Position numbers and translations under genes: made by a program
In this document: piece by piece, positions 34,028 to 43,047 of the stretch
How positions within the stretch are numbered: position 1 is the first letter of the stretch
How the letters are laid out: every line of letters starts with the position of its first letter
NCBI GenBank assembly: GCA_038250905.1
Contig: JBBSBV010000008.1
Span: 1 to 64,000, forward strand
Length of the DNA stretch: 64,000 bases
Reading direction: 5' to 3'
From: JAENVU01 sp038250905
Lineage (GTDB): Bacteria > Actinomycetota > Acidimicrobiia > IMCC26256 > JAENVU01
Notes under the pieces: model-generated
What the model saw: the letters and a program-made list of their open reading frames with translations, nothing else
Databases searched by the model: none
Told to the model about the DNA's origin: nothing

Positions 34028-34052
34028 ACCACCCGTCAGGAGCGTGAGCGTA
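34028..34052 (-). repeat. Dispersed intergenic repeat, copy C (partial)
   Basis: Read on the reverse strand, 25 bases (TACGCTCACGCTCCTGACGG...) match copy B at 22 positions and then diverge. The repeat supplies the last codons and stop of the DUF1232 gene. Confidence 0.6.
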
Positions 34053-34482
34053 GAGGCAGTGTTATTGCAGAGCGGCGTTCCCATGCGGCGAAGCGTTCGA
34101 GCTCGACGTCGAGGCGGGCGAGCACGAAGGCGAACACCGTGGCGTCGTCGAGCAGGCCGGCACCGGGGATGGCGTCGGGCACGAGGTCGAGCGGCGTCAC
34201 GAAGTAGAGGATGGCGGCGACAACCAGCGCGATGTGACCGACGCTGATCTCGCGGTACGAGCCGTTCGCGTACGCGCGGACGAGTCGACCCAGGCGCTTG
34301 ATCTGATCGCCGAGTTCGCGAATGCGCGCGCTCGGGGAGTTGGTGGCCTGCTTGCGAGCCTCGGTCGCGAGCGCTTCGAGCGCCTGCGGGTCGCGCAACA
34401 TCTCGCGGGCGCGGCCGCGGTAGCCCGCGAAGGCTCGTCGGAGCCGGGGGTTCGTGAGCAGGGTGCGGGCGGTCGATGCCAT
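34036..34482 (-). CDS. DUF1232 (YkvA-like) membrane-associated protein
   Basis: This 148-residue protein has the DUF1232 core at about 74-125 (REISVGHIALVVAAILYFVTPLDLVPDAIPGAGLLDDATV), including the conserved Pro-Leu-Asp-Leu-Val-Pro-Asp motif in a single TM region. Function of the family is unknown. The final residues LRSRS and the stop codon are encoded by the dispersed repeat, so the C-terminus may have been altered by repeat insertion. Confidence 0.85.
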   Translation of the reverse strand: MASTARTLLTNPRLRRAFAGYRGRAREMLRDPQALEALATEARKQATNSPSARIRELGDQIKRLGRLVRAYANGSYREISVGHIALVVAAILYFVTPLDLVPDAIPGAGLLDDATVFAFVLARLDVELERFAAWERRSAITLPLRSRS

Positions 34483-34538
34483 GACCCGACCAGGCTACGA
34501 GATCGGGACCGGTACGGCCGGCGCGCGGCAGGTGAGGA

Positions 34539-37055
34539 TCAGGCCTTCATGCGTTCGTCGTCGGGGTCGAAGAGCGGCCGGCTCCCCACCCGTTCGACGC
34601 GCACGGGGAACAACTCGTTCATGTACATCACGCGGAGTTCCGTGCCCTCGACCGCGTGTTCCGGCGGGAGGTAGGCGAGGAGCAGGTACTGGCCGAGGGA
34701 GGGCGCGGCGCCGGCCGTCGTCACGCGCGAGACGCGACCCTTGGCATCGACGATGCGTTTGCCGTCGAGGGTGAGGATCGGCTCGTTCCCCCCGGTGGGG
34801 TAGCGGTCGACCCCCGACTCGGAGGCGTGCGAGCGCATCGACAGGGTGCACAACTGCGCCACCGGTTCGGACTCGCGCGCCGTGAGGTACGCGGCCTTGC
34901 CGATGAAGTCGGCGGACTTGACCTTGGGACGGGCGAGGCCGGCTTCGACCGGGGTGTACTCGCTCTCGAGTTCGGCGCCCATGAGGCGGTAGCCCTTCTC
35001 GATGCGTCCCGTCACCGCGTACACGCCGATGCCGACGGGCACCACACCGTGTTCCTGCCCCGCGGCCCACAGCGTGTCCCAGAGCCGCAGCCCGTGTTCC
35101 ATCTTCGTGTAGATCTCCCAGCCGAGGTCGCCCACGTAGGAGATCCGGAACATCGTCACCGGGATCCCGTCGATGAGCGTCTCCTGGACCGACCCGTACG
35201 GGAAGGCCTCGTTCGAGAGGTCGGCCTCGCACACCGACGCGACGAGGTCGCGCGCCAACGGACCCCACACACCGATGGTGCAGAGCGCGCCCGACATGTA
35301 GGTGAAGGTGACCGAGCCGTCGGTCGGCAGGTACTTGCGGAACCAGTACTGGTCGCGGCCGCCGTCGAACGCGCCGGTGACGATACGGAAGTGCTCCTCG
35401 CCGAGGCGGAGGATCGTCAGGTCACCACGGAACCCGCCGCCGGGGGTCAGCAACGGCGTGTACACCGAGCGGCCGACGGGCACGTTGACGCTGTTCACCG
35501 TGAGGTACTGCAACGCGTCGAGGGCTCCGGGACCGGTCACGTCGAACTCGCAGAACGCGGTGAGGTCCACCATGCCGACGCGTGACCGCAGGGCCAGGTG
35601 CTCGGCGTTGATGATCGGCGACCACCAGCGAGCGTCCCACTCGTGCTCGCGCGGCTCGCACTGCGCCGGGAACTCGTCGCAGAGGGTGGCGTTCGACTCG
35701 TACCACTGCGGCCGCTCCCAGCCGCGGGCATCGAAGAACACGGCGCCGAGTGCTTCCTCGCGGGGGTAGAACGGCGACCGGCGCATCCCGCGTTCGGAGG
35801 CCCACTGCTCACGCGGGTGCACGATCCCGTACGTCTTGTTGAAGTGCTCGGAGCAGCGTGCCTCGATGTGATGCACGGTGCGCTCGTGGGGGTAGAAGCG
35901 CGTGATGTCGGAGGAGTGGCCGTCGCACACGTGCGGGTAGCCGTAGGTCATCCATTCGGCCACGAGCTGCGCAATCCCCGGCCCTTCCTTGATCCACACG
36001 GCGGCGGCCGACCACAGGTTGCGCACCTCGATCGTCTCGCCGAGCACCGGCATCGCGTCGGGCGTGAGTGACAGGAGTCCGTTGATGGCGTACCGGATCT
36101 CGGCGGTCTCGAGGATGTCGCCCATCAGCTCGAGCGCGTCCTCGAGCTGGTCGTCGAAGTCCTCGTCCGTGAAGGGCAACTCGGTGGGGGACAACGCGGC
36201 CTCGTCGTTCGAGGGGATGTCGTCGGGCCGGTGGAAGATCGGCCGGTGGGCGTACGAGCCCACTTCCATGGAGCCAGCCGACTGGCGCTCGTACATGAAG
36301 GTGTCCATGTCGCGGACGATCGGATACGCGAGTTCGACTCCCGACTCGACGAGCACGTCGATCGGACCGACGTCGGCCATCTGGTGGACCGCCGGGGTGA
36401 GTGGGATCGACGCACCGGCCATGGCCGCGATCCGGGGGCTCCACACTCCGCACGCGATGACCACGTGTTCGGCCTCGATGCGGCCACTGTCGGTGACGAC
36501 GGCGCGCACCGCGCCGTCCTCCACCTCGACGTCGAGCACCTCGACGTTGGCGAAGACCTGGAGGTGGCCGGCCGCGACCGCCTCCTCGCGCATGAGCGTG
36601 CCCGCGCGGAGCGAGTCGACCACCGACACGGTCGGGCTGTAGAACCCGCCGAGGATCACGTCGTCGTTGATGAAGGGGACGAGTTCCTTGATCTGGTCGG
36701 GAGTGAGCAACTCGGCCTCGATACCCCACGCCTTGGCCGAGGTCATCCGCCGCTTGAACTCCTCGAGCCGTTCGGGGTTCCGCGCCACCTCGATCCCGCC
36801 GCACGTCGTGTTCACGCCCATCGCCTCGTACTGGGCCTGACTCGCGAGCGTGAGGATGGCCATCTCTTTGTTGTGGTCCGTCGGGAAGATGAAGTTCGAC
36901 GCGTGCCCGGTGGAGCCGCCCGGGTTGGGCAGTGGTCCCTTGTCGAGGAGGACCATGTCGGTCCAGCCGAGGCGGGACAGGTGGCCCACCAGGCAGTTGC
37001 CGACGATGCCGGCTCCGATGACGACGACCTTGGCGGTGCGCGGAATCTCAGTCAC
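34539..37055 (-). CDS. Dimethylglycine/sarcosine dehydrogenase-like flavoprotein with GcvT domain
   Basis: This is an 838-residue two-part enzyme. Residues about 1-400 form a DAO-type FAD domain with GAGIVG (14-19) and H51 in GGSTGHASN, where DMGDH-like enzymes attach FAD covalently. Residues about 440-838 form a folate-binding GcvT domain (LRSRVGMVDLTAFCEFDVTGPGALDALQ...). Such enzymes demethylate methylated glycines and pass the C1 unit to tetrahydrofolate, with electrons going to ETF; etfAB is 735 bases away. The GTG at 37055 was chosen because the FAD domain begins there. The exact substrate is unknown. Confidence 0.85.
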   Translation of the reverse strand: MTEIPRTAKVVVIGAGIVGNCLVGHLSRLGWTDMVLLDKGPLPNPGGSTGHASNFIFPTDHNKEMAILTLASQAQYEAMGVNTTCGGIEVARNPERLEEFKRRMTSAKAWGIEAELLTPDQIKELVPFINDDVILGGFYSPTVSVVDSLRAGTLMREEAVAAGHLQVFANVEVLDVEVEDGAVRAVVTDSGRIEAEHVVIACGVWSPRIAAMAGASIPLTPAVHQMADVGPIDVLVESGVELAYPIVRDMDTFMYERQSAGSMEVGSYAHRPIFHRPDDIPSNDEAALSPTELPFTDEDFDDQLEDALELMGDILETAEIRYAINGLLSLTPDAMPVLGETIEVRNLWSAAAVWIKEGPGIAQLVAEWMTYGYPHVCDGHSSDITRFYPHERTVHHIEARCSEHFNKTYGIVHPREQWASERGMRRSPFYPREEALGAVFFDARGWERPQWYESNATLCDEFPAQCEPREHEWDARWWSPIINAEHLALRSRVGMVDLTAFCEFDVTGPGALDALQYLTVNSVNVPVGRSVYTPLLTPGGGFRGDLTILRLGEEHFRIVTGAFDGGRDQYWFRKYLPTDGSVTFTYMSGALCTIGVWGPLARDLVASVCEADLSNEAFPYGSVQETLIDGIPVTMFRISYVGDLGWEIYTKMEHGLRLWDTLWAAGQEHGVVPVGIGVYAVTGRIEKGYRLMGAELESEYTPVEAGLARPKVKSADFIGKAAYLTARESEPVAQLCTLSMRSHASESGVDRYPTGGNEPILTLDGKRIVDAKGRVSRVTTAGAAPSLGQYLLLAYLPPEHAVEGTELRVMYMNELFPVRVERVGSRPLFDPDDERMKA

Positions 37056-37189
37056 GGGCGGTTGTCCTATCACCGCGGTGCCGGCGGCGCCGAACACGGT
37101 TTTCGTCGACCGGAGTGCATCTCGTAGGTTCGGCGGCCGGACGGCATCCCGACCGGGTGTGCCGACGGCCACGAACGAGTGGAGCGAAC

Positions 37190-38626
37190 GTGGAACCATC
37201 CCGGGTGGTGGTGATCGGTGCCGGCGTCGGCGGGCTCACGACCGCCTTGGCCCTCGCCCGGGCGGGCCACCTCGTGACGGTCCTCGAACGGGACCCGCTC
37301 CCGGCCGATGCCGACCCGGAGCGGGCCTTCGCCTCCGAGCGGCGCGGGGCGCCGCAGGTCCACCAGACCCATGGCTTCCTCGCTCGCATCGTGGTCGAGT
37401 TGCGCGAGCACCTCCCCGACGTGCTCGATGCGCTGATCGCCGCGGGCGGTCACACGATGTCGACCACGGCGAACCTCGGTGAAGCCCAACCGGGTGACGA
37501 CGATCTCGCGGTCCTGGTGGTCCGGCGCACCACGTTCGAGTGGGTCCTGCGCCGCGCCGCGCTCGGCGAACCCGGCGTGAGCTTCCGCACCGGTGAGACG
37601 GTGACGGGCGTGACCGCGTCGACGGGCACCGGCGCGGTGCCGACGGTCACCGGCGTCGTGACCGATGCGGGTGACGTGATCGCCGCCGATCTCGTGGTCG
37701 CGGCGATGGGCCGGCGGAGCCCGGTGCCCGACTGGCTGGCCGAGCACGGCGTCGGGGTGGAGGAGACCGTCCACCCGAGCGGCCTCATGTATCTCTCCCG
37801 GTGGTACCGGCTCGCGCCCGGCGCCGAGGCTGCACTCGATCCGAAGCTCGGCGGCGATCTCGGCTTCGTGAAGTATCTGGGCGTGCCGGGCGACGCGGAC
37901 ACGCTGTCCATCACCCTCGCGATCCGGCCCGACGATCGTGAACTCCGCGCCGCGTTGACCGACCCCGACGGTTTCGAGGCGGCGTGTCGCCTGCTGCCCG
38001 GTCCCGACCAGTTCTTCCGCGCGGGTCCGCTGGAGCCGATGGGCGCGGTGCGGCCGATGGGCGGTCTCCTCAACCGCCGCCGCGGGTTCACGGACGAGCA
38101 CGGCGACCCCACCGTGCTGGGCTTCCACGTGGTGGGAGACGCGCACACGTGCACGAATCCGCTCTACGGACGCGGGTGTTCGCTCGCGGTGGTGCAGGCG
38201 TTCGCGGTGGCTGCTGCGGTGGCCGCGTTCCCCGCCGACGCCAACGCGCGCGGCCGGGAGTACGAAGCGCGGGCCGCACGCGAGATCCTCCCCTCGTACG
38301 AGTTCGCGGTGCAGATGGACCGGATGGGTGCCGACCCCGTCGGCGGCGGACGGGGCGGCAACGGGGCGGATGCGCAGAGCAAGGCGATGACGGCGGTCTA
38401 CGTTGCCGGCGCGACCGATCCGGTCATCGGGCGGGGCCTGGCCAAGTTGTGGAACCTGCTCGCCACGTTCGAGGAACTCATGGCCGATCCGGCGTTCATG
38501 GGTCGGGTCATGGAAGTGATGGCCGACCCCGACGCGTATCCGATCCCGCCGCGCGAGGGACCGACGCGTGACGAGCTGGTCGCAGCGCTCGCGTCGACGG
38601 CCCCCGCGACCCTGGGGGAGGCCTGA
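37190..38626 (+). CDS. FAD-dependent monooxygenase/reductase-like protein
   Basis: This 478-residue flavoprotein has the N-terminal GAGVGG dinucleotide motif (10-15) and the second FAD motif VVGDAHTCTNPLYGRGCSLA at about 330-350, as in PHBH-like monooxygenases and geranylgeranyl-reductase-type enzymes. GTG at 37190 has GGAG upstream; the frame extends further but without similarity. It heads a three-gene cluster with epoxide hydrolase and alcohol dehydrogenase, so oxidation of an unsaturated substrate followed by ring opening is a reasonable inference. TAGGTT at 37125-37130 may be the -10 box. Confidence 0.72.
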   Translation: MEPSRVVVIGAGVGGLTTALALARAGHLVTVLERDPLPADADPERAFASERRGAPQVHQTHGFLARIVVELREHLPDVLDALIAAGGHTMSTTANLGEAQPGDDDLAVLVVRRTTFEWVLRRAALGEPGVSFRTGETVTGVTASTGTGAVPTVTGVVTDAGDVIAADLVVAAMGRRSPVPDWLAEHGVGVEETVHPSGLMYLSRWYRLAPGAEAALDPKLGGDLGFVKYLGVPGDADTLSITLAIRPDDRELRAALTDPDGFEAACRLLPGPDQFFRAGPLEPMGAVRPMGGLLNRRRGFTDEHGDPTVLGFHVVGDAHTCTNPLYGRGCSLAVVQAFAVAAAVAAFPADANARGREYEARAAREILPSYEFAVQMDRMGADPVGGGRGGNGADAQSKAMTAVYVAGATDPVIGRGLAKLWNLLATFEELMADPAFMGRVMEVMADPDAYPIPPREGPTRDELVAALASTAPATLGEA

Positions 38627-38628
38627 CC

Positions 38629-39642
38629 GTGGAGATCGCCGATCGGATCGTCGCGACCCGTGGCGTCGAACTGCGGGTCCTCGACGCCGGCTCGGGACCG
38701 CCGGTGGTCCTCGCGCACGGGTTCCCGGAACTCTCGTATTCGTGGCGCCATCAGCTACCGGTGTTGGCGCGGCACGGCTACCGCGTCCTGGTCCCCGATC
38801 AGCGGGGCTACGGCCGCAGCACCTGCCCGCCGCGCGTCGAGGACTTCGACATCGAATGCCTCACCGGCGATCTGCTCGCGTTGTTGGACGACATCGGCGA
38901 GGAACGGGGTGTGTTCGTCGGGCACGACTGGGGCGCGATCCTGGTGTGGAATCTTGCGTTGCTCGCGCCCGAGCGCGTTGCGGGGGTCGTCGGCCTCAGC
39001 GTGCCGATGATCGCCCGCCCCCCGGTGCCGCCGCTCCAACCGCTGCGCCCGGTGCTGGGCGACGCGTTCTTCTACATGGTGTATTTCCAGGAGCCCGATG
39101 TTCCCGAGCGCGACCTCGGCCGGGATCCCGCCACAACGATGCGCCGTCTCCTCGCGGGTGCCCGGATGCCCGACGACAACGTGATCGATCCGTCGTTCAT
39201 GGCCAACGACGGGCGCGGGTTCGTCGATCGCATCCCGGAACCGGACGGGTTGCCCGCCTGGCTGAGCCAGGCCGAACTCGATCACTTCGTGGCCGAGTTC
39301 ACCCGTACGGGGTTCGGCGGCGCCATCAACTGGTACCGCAACCTCGACCGCAACTGGTCGCTCACCGAGCGCGTGGACGGTCATCACGTCCAGGCCCCGG
39401 CGCTGTTCATCGGGGGCTCGCGCGACCCGGTGCTCATGATGAGCCCGCCGGACCTGGCACGGCCGCTCCTCGACGACGACCGCGGGTTGGTGGTGGTGGA
39501 CGGCGCCGGTCACTGGGTCCATCAGGAGGAACCCGATGCCGTGAACGCCGCGCTCCTGACGTTCCTGGCCGGACTCGACGAACGGCCCCGCGACGAGCGA
39601 CCCCGCGACGAACGACCGGCCGACGAACAGGAGGCTCGCTGA
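38629..39642 (+). CDS. Alpha/beta-fold epoxide hydrolase
   Basis: This 337-residue enzyme carries HGFPE (30-34), the nucleophile D100 in GHDWG, a cap domain with candidate Tyr residues in FFYMVYFQE and INWYRNL, and the catalytic His in GHWVHQEEP. It should convert epoxides to diols. GTG starts 2 bases after the upstream stop. The C-terminus has an unusual repetitive, charged tail (DERPRDERPRDERPADEQ, last 20 residues) beyond the fold, produced by near-identical codon blocks. Confidence 0.9.
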   Translation: MEIADRIVATRGVELRVLDAGSGPPVVLAHGFPELSYSWRHQLPVLARHGYRVLVPDQRGYGRSTCPPRVEDFDIECLTGDLLALLDDIGEERGVFVGHDWGAILVWNLALLAPERVAGVVGLSVPMIARPPVPPLQPLRPVLGDAFFYMVYFQEPDVPERDLGRDPATTMRRLLAGARMPDDNVIDPSFMANDGRGFVDRIPEPDGLPAWLSQAELDHFVAEFTRTGFGGAINWYRNLDRNWSLTERVDGHHVQAPALFIGGSRDPVLMMSPPDLARPLLDDDRGLVVVDGAGHWVHQEEPDAVNAALLTFLAGLDERPRDERPRDERPADEQEAR

Positions 39643-40679
39643 TGCGAGCGGCAGTATTGCGCGACGGAGCCATGGTCCTGCGTGACGACGTGGCCGAACC
39701 GGAACCCGGATTCGGACAGGCACTCGTGTGGGTGAAGGCGTGTGGGATCTGCGGATCGGATCTGCACTTCGCCGCGCACGGTTCGACGATGATGGCGCTC
39801 GCGGACGAGATGGAAGGGGTGCCCGACCTCGGCGCGCCGCCGCTCGATCTCGGGGCCGACGTCTTCATGGGCCACGAGTTCTCGGCCGAGATCCTCGACC
39901 TCGGGCCGGGGACGGACGGGCCGGCCGCCGGCACCCTCGTGACCTCGATCCCGATCCTGCTCACCGCGACGGGAGTGCGGCCGATCGTCTACAGCAACGA
40001 CGTCGTTGGTGGTTACGGCGAGCAGATGCTCCTCTCGGTGCCGCTCCTCGTGGAGGTGCCGAACGGGCTCGACGCGGGCCGCGCCGCGTTGACCGAACCG
40101 ATGGCGGTCGGCCTGCACGCGGTCAACCGGTCCCAGATCGTGCCGGGTGAGGGTGCGTTGGTGCTGGGTTGCGGACCCGTGGGGTTGGCGGTCATCGCCG
40201 CGTTACGCCTGAAGGGCATCGACCACATCGTGGCCGCCGACTACTCGAGCGCTCGGCGCGCGGTCGCCGCGGCGCTCGGCGCGCACGAGACCGTCGACCC
40301 GCGTGACGAGCCGGCGTTCCGGGCGTGGGACCGCACCGGGGGCGCGCGTGGGCTCGTGGTGTTCGAGGCGATCGGGGTGCCCGGGATGATCGACGACGTG
40401 TTGCGGTCTGCGCCGGGACGGACCCGGGTCGTGGTGGTCGGCGTCTGCATGCAGCCCGACACGATCAACCCGTTCTTCGGGATCAGCAAGGAGTTGAGTA
40501 TCCAGTTCGTCCTCGGATACGACCCGATGGAGTTCACCGCGACGTTGCACCACATCGCCGAGGGCGAGATCGACGTGACGCCGATGATCACGGGCGAAGT
40601 GGGCCTCGACGGAGTGGCCGGGGCCTTCGCCGCGTTGGCAAATCCCGACGCCCACTGCAAGATCCTCGTCGTTCCCTGA
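39642..40679 (+). CDS. Medium-chain alcohol dehydrogenase (zinc-type)
   Basis: This 345-residue MDR oxidoreductase has catalytic zinc ligands C37 (GICGSD) and H78/E79 (MGHEFSAE) and the NAD-binding LVLGCGPVGLAVI at about 168-180. The four-cysteine structural-zinc lobe is absent. The ATG overlaps the epoxide hydrolase stop (TGATG) and has GGAGG upstream. Likely role: oxidation of a diol or alcohol produced by the two preceding enzymes. Confidence 0.85.
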   Translation: MRAAVLRDGAMVLRDDVAEPEPGFGQALVWVKACGICGSDLHFAAHGSTMMALADEMEGVPDLGAPPLDLGADVFMGHEFSAEILDLGPGTDGPAAGTLVTSIPILLTATGVRPIVYSNDVVGGYGEQMLLSVPLLVEVPNGLDAGRAALTEPMAVGLHAVNRSQIVPGEGALVLGCGPVGLAVIAALRLKGIDHIVAADYSSARRAVAAALGAHETVDPRDEPAFRAWDRTGGARGLVVFEAIGVPGMIDDVLRSAPGRTRVVVVGVCMQPDTINPFFGISKELSIQFVLGYDPMEFTATLHHIAEGEIDVTPMITGEVGLDGVAGAFAALANPDAHCKILVVP

Positions 40680-40727
40680 CCCGGGCCGTCGCGCCCCGCT
40701 TGCAAGCGCGCCCGAGCTGTCACCCGG

Positions 40728-40756
40728 TTGACAGGGTGTCCACCCTGCAGCACGCT
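40728..40756 (+). promoter_or_regulatory. Promoter with palindromic operator in the spacer
   Basis: A consensus TTGACA (40728-40733) and CACGCT (40751-40756) are 17 bases apart, and the ATG follows 6 bases later. The perfect palindrome CAGGGTG-TC-CACCCTG (40732-40747) fills the spacer, a position where a bound repressor would block polymerase. Confidence 0.65.
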
Positions 40757-40762
40757 CCTGCC

Positions 40763-42457
40763 ATGGCAGTACGGGCGGGGATCACCACCACGCCGGAGGA
40801 CGTCGCGCCGGCCGTCACCGAGCGGTCGGCCACCGGGTTCCTGACGACCGCATTGGTAACACTCGGCGCGGTCACGTTCGTGCTCGTCGCCATCGGACTG
40901 TGGATCGACGACGGGCACTTCGTCTATGTCTTCGACGACCCGGCGATCCACATGAGCATGGCGCGCCAGCTCGTCGAGCACGGCACCTGGGGCGTGACGG
41001 CACATCACTACTCGTCGGCGTCCTCGTCGCCCGGTTGGACGTTGCTGCTCGCAGGGTTCACCTTCGTGCTCCCGTTCGCGCGAGACGTGTTGCCGCTCCT
41101 GCTCAACCTCGCCGCCGCCACGTGGATCATCGTGCTCTTCCACTGTCACCAGTCGTTGCTGCGCTTCTCGAAGCGCTCGTGGTTGCCGGTCACCGTGACG
41201 GTTGCGTGTGTGGCGGTCCTGTGGTTCCTCCCGAGCCTCGTCCTCGTCGGCATGGAGCATCTCCTCCACGCGGCGCTGTTTCTCGTCGTCCTGGTGCTGG
41301 TGGACCGGATCGTCCACGCCGACGCGTCGACGCGGACGGACCGCCGTCTCCTGCTTGTGGTCGCGGTGGCCACGGCGTTCCGGTTCGAGACGGCGTTCGT
41401 CGCGGCGGGCGTCGCGACCGCGCTCGTCGCGTCGGCACGCCCGACCTTCGGTCGTGAGACGCGTTGTCACCTCGGTACCCGGCGGGCCGGTCTGCTCGGC
41501 GCCGGTGCGGTCGCGGCCTGCGTGGTGCCCGTAGGCGTCTACGCCCTCGTCAACCGGGCCTTCGGTGAGGGGTACCTCCCGAACTCGATCCTCGCCAAGA
41601 CCGGCAGCGGCCGGGTCCTCGGCGTCGTCCGCTCTCCGCAGGCCACCCTGAGTCTGCTCGCATCGGATCCGGCCCTCCTCGCCCTGATCCTGATCGCGTT
41701 CGGGTATCTCGTGTGGGCCGCGGGCGACGGACCTCAGCGCAACGCAGCCATGGCGATCGTCTTCCTCGTGACCGCGATCCTGCACGGCTGCTTCGCCGAC
41801 GTCGGTTGGTTCGAGCGCTACCAGGCCTACCTGGTCATCGGGGGTTCATTGGTCGCCTTCCGCATCGCAGCCGAGGTCGTCGCCGTCGGTAATCGCCGGC
41901 GCGTGCTCGCGGCGACCCTCGTCCTGATCTCCGTCCTGGCGATCGGTAAGGCGGTCCTGCTCGTCGAGACGCCGCTCGGCGAGAGCAACACGTACCGGCA
42001 GCGGTACCAGGTCGCGCAGTTCCTGCACCGGTACTACGACGGCCGTGCCTTCCTCACCGGTGAACTCGGATACACCACGCTCATCCATAACGGGTCGGTC
42101 GTCGACGTGCTCGGGCTCGGGACCTATCCGATCGCCCAGGCCATCCACGACGGCACCACGAACCTCGGCGCGGGCTTCGTCGAACGACTCGTCGCGCAGC
42201 ATCACGTGCAGGTCATGGCGGTCTACGCCGCCGCGCCCGGGTTCACGGTCCCGAAACAGTGGCAGGTCGTCGCCCAATGGAGACTCGACGAACCGGAGAT
42301 CACGATGCCCGACAACACGGTCGCGTTCTTCGCGCGGAAGGGTGCCCCGACGCGTGAACTCGAACGCGACCTCCACGCCTTCGAGCCGAAACTCCCGAGT
42401 CGGGTGACCGCCGTGTACCGCGAGGAGCTCTTCCGTCAGTTCGTCACGAAGTCGTAA
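40763..42457 (+). CDS. Polytopic membrane protein, GT-C glycosyltransferase-like
   Basis: This 564-residue protein has about ten TM helices and a soluble C-terminal domain (about 415-564). The first loop has VYVFDDPAIHMSMARQLVEHGTW...SSPGWTLLLA, the DD-and-SPLW-like pattern of GT-C arabinosyl/mannosyltransferases that use polyprenyl-phosphate sugars. It probably decorates cell-envelope glycans. The ATG is 6 bases downstream of the -10 box, so the mRNA is probably leaderless. Confidence 0.65.
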   Translation: MAVRAGITTTPEDVAPAVTERSATGFLTTALVTLGAVTFVLVAIGLWIDDGHFVYVFDDPAIHMSMARQLVEHGTWGVTAHHYSSASSSPGWTLLLAGFTFVLPFARDVLPLLLNLAAATWIIVLFHCHQSLLRFSKRSWLPVTVTVACVAVLWFLPSLVLVGMEHLLHAALFLVVLVLVDRIVHADASTRTDRRLLLVVAVATAFRFETAFVAAGVATALVASARPTFGRETRCHLGTRRAGLLGAGAVAACVVPVGVYALVNRAFGEGYLPNSILAKTGSGRVLGVVRSPQATLSLLASDPALLALILIAFGYLVWAAGDGPQRNAAMAIVFLVTAILHGCFADVGWFERYQAYLVIGGSLVAFRIAAEVVAVGNRRRVLAATLVLISVLAIGKAVLLVETPLGESNTYRQRYQVAQFLHRYYDGRAFLTGELGYTTLIHNGSVVDVLGLGTYPIAQAIHDGTTNLGAGFVERLVAQHHVQVMAVYAAAPGFTVPKQWQVVAQWRLDEPEITMPDNTVAFFARKGAPTRELERDLHAFEPKLPSRVTAVYREELFRQFVTKS

Positions 42458-42483
42458 CCTCACCGGGTTCGAGGGGAGGGCCG

Positions 42484-43047
42484 ATGCTGTTCGAAGCCGA
42501 AGGCGTGATCGCCTTCATCGTGTTCGCGTTCTGGATCTGGGCGATCGTGGACTGCATCACCACCGGTTCCGACCTGAGCCGCAACCTGCCCAAGGGCCTG
42601 TGGTTGGTGATCGTGATCCTGCTCTTCGATCTCGGAGCCGTCCTGTGGGTGCTGCTCGGTCGGCCCATGAACAAGCACTGGCGACCCGCCACCGGCGTCG
42701 AGCGCGCCGGCCCGCCGCGTCGCGCGATCGGGCCGGAGGACTCGCGGCGGTTCGAGCGTTCGATCACCGATCGGCGGTCCGAGGAACTCGACCGGCAACT
42801 CGCGTCGTGGGAGGCGGAGCAGGCCGGTGCGCGCGCGGGACTCGGATCGCCGACGCCGGACCTCGACGCCAAGGCGGTCGAGTTGGCGGCGCGGGAAGCC
42901 GATCTCCGAAGGCGGGAACTGGAGCTGCGCCAACGCGAGTTGGACCGCCGGAAGCGGACCTCGACGGCGCCTAGTTCCTGCGGCGTGGCTCGGTTCCACT
43001 GGTCCTGTTGGGATCGGACCGGCCCGAGTGGGAGGATGCCGGCATGA
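42484..43047 (+). CDS. PLDc_N-domain membrane protein with charged tail
   Basis: This 187-residue protein has two TM helices (about 6-24 and 38-58) that match the phospholipase D N-terminal (cardiolipin synthase-like) domain, including the IWAIVDC and LLGRP segments. No PLD catalytic domain follows. Residues about 120-155 form a charged coiled coil (AREADLRRRELELRQRELDRRK). Its stop overlaps the amidase ATG (ATGA). Confidence 0.75.
   Translation: MLFEAEGVIAFIVFAFWIWAIVDCITTGSDLSRNLPKGLWLVIVILLFDLGAVLWVLLGRPMNKHWRPATGVERAGPPRRAIGPEDSRRFERSITDRRSEELDRQLASWEAEQAGARAGLGSPTPDLDAKAVELAAREADLRRRELELRQRELDRRKRTSTAPSSCGVARFHWSCWDRTGPSGRMPA

Noticed and set aside
33815..34084. 89-codon minus-strand frame between etfB and the DUF1232 gene
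   Set aside because: It overlaps a repeat, a hairpin and the end of the DUF1232 gene, and has no start signals.
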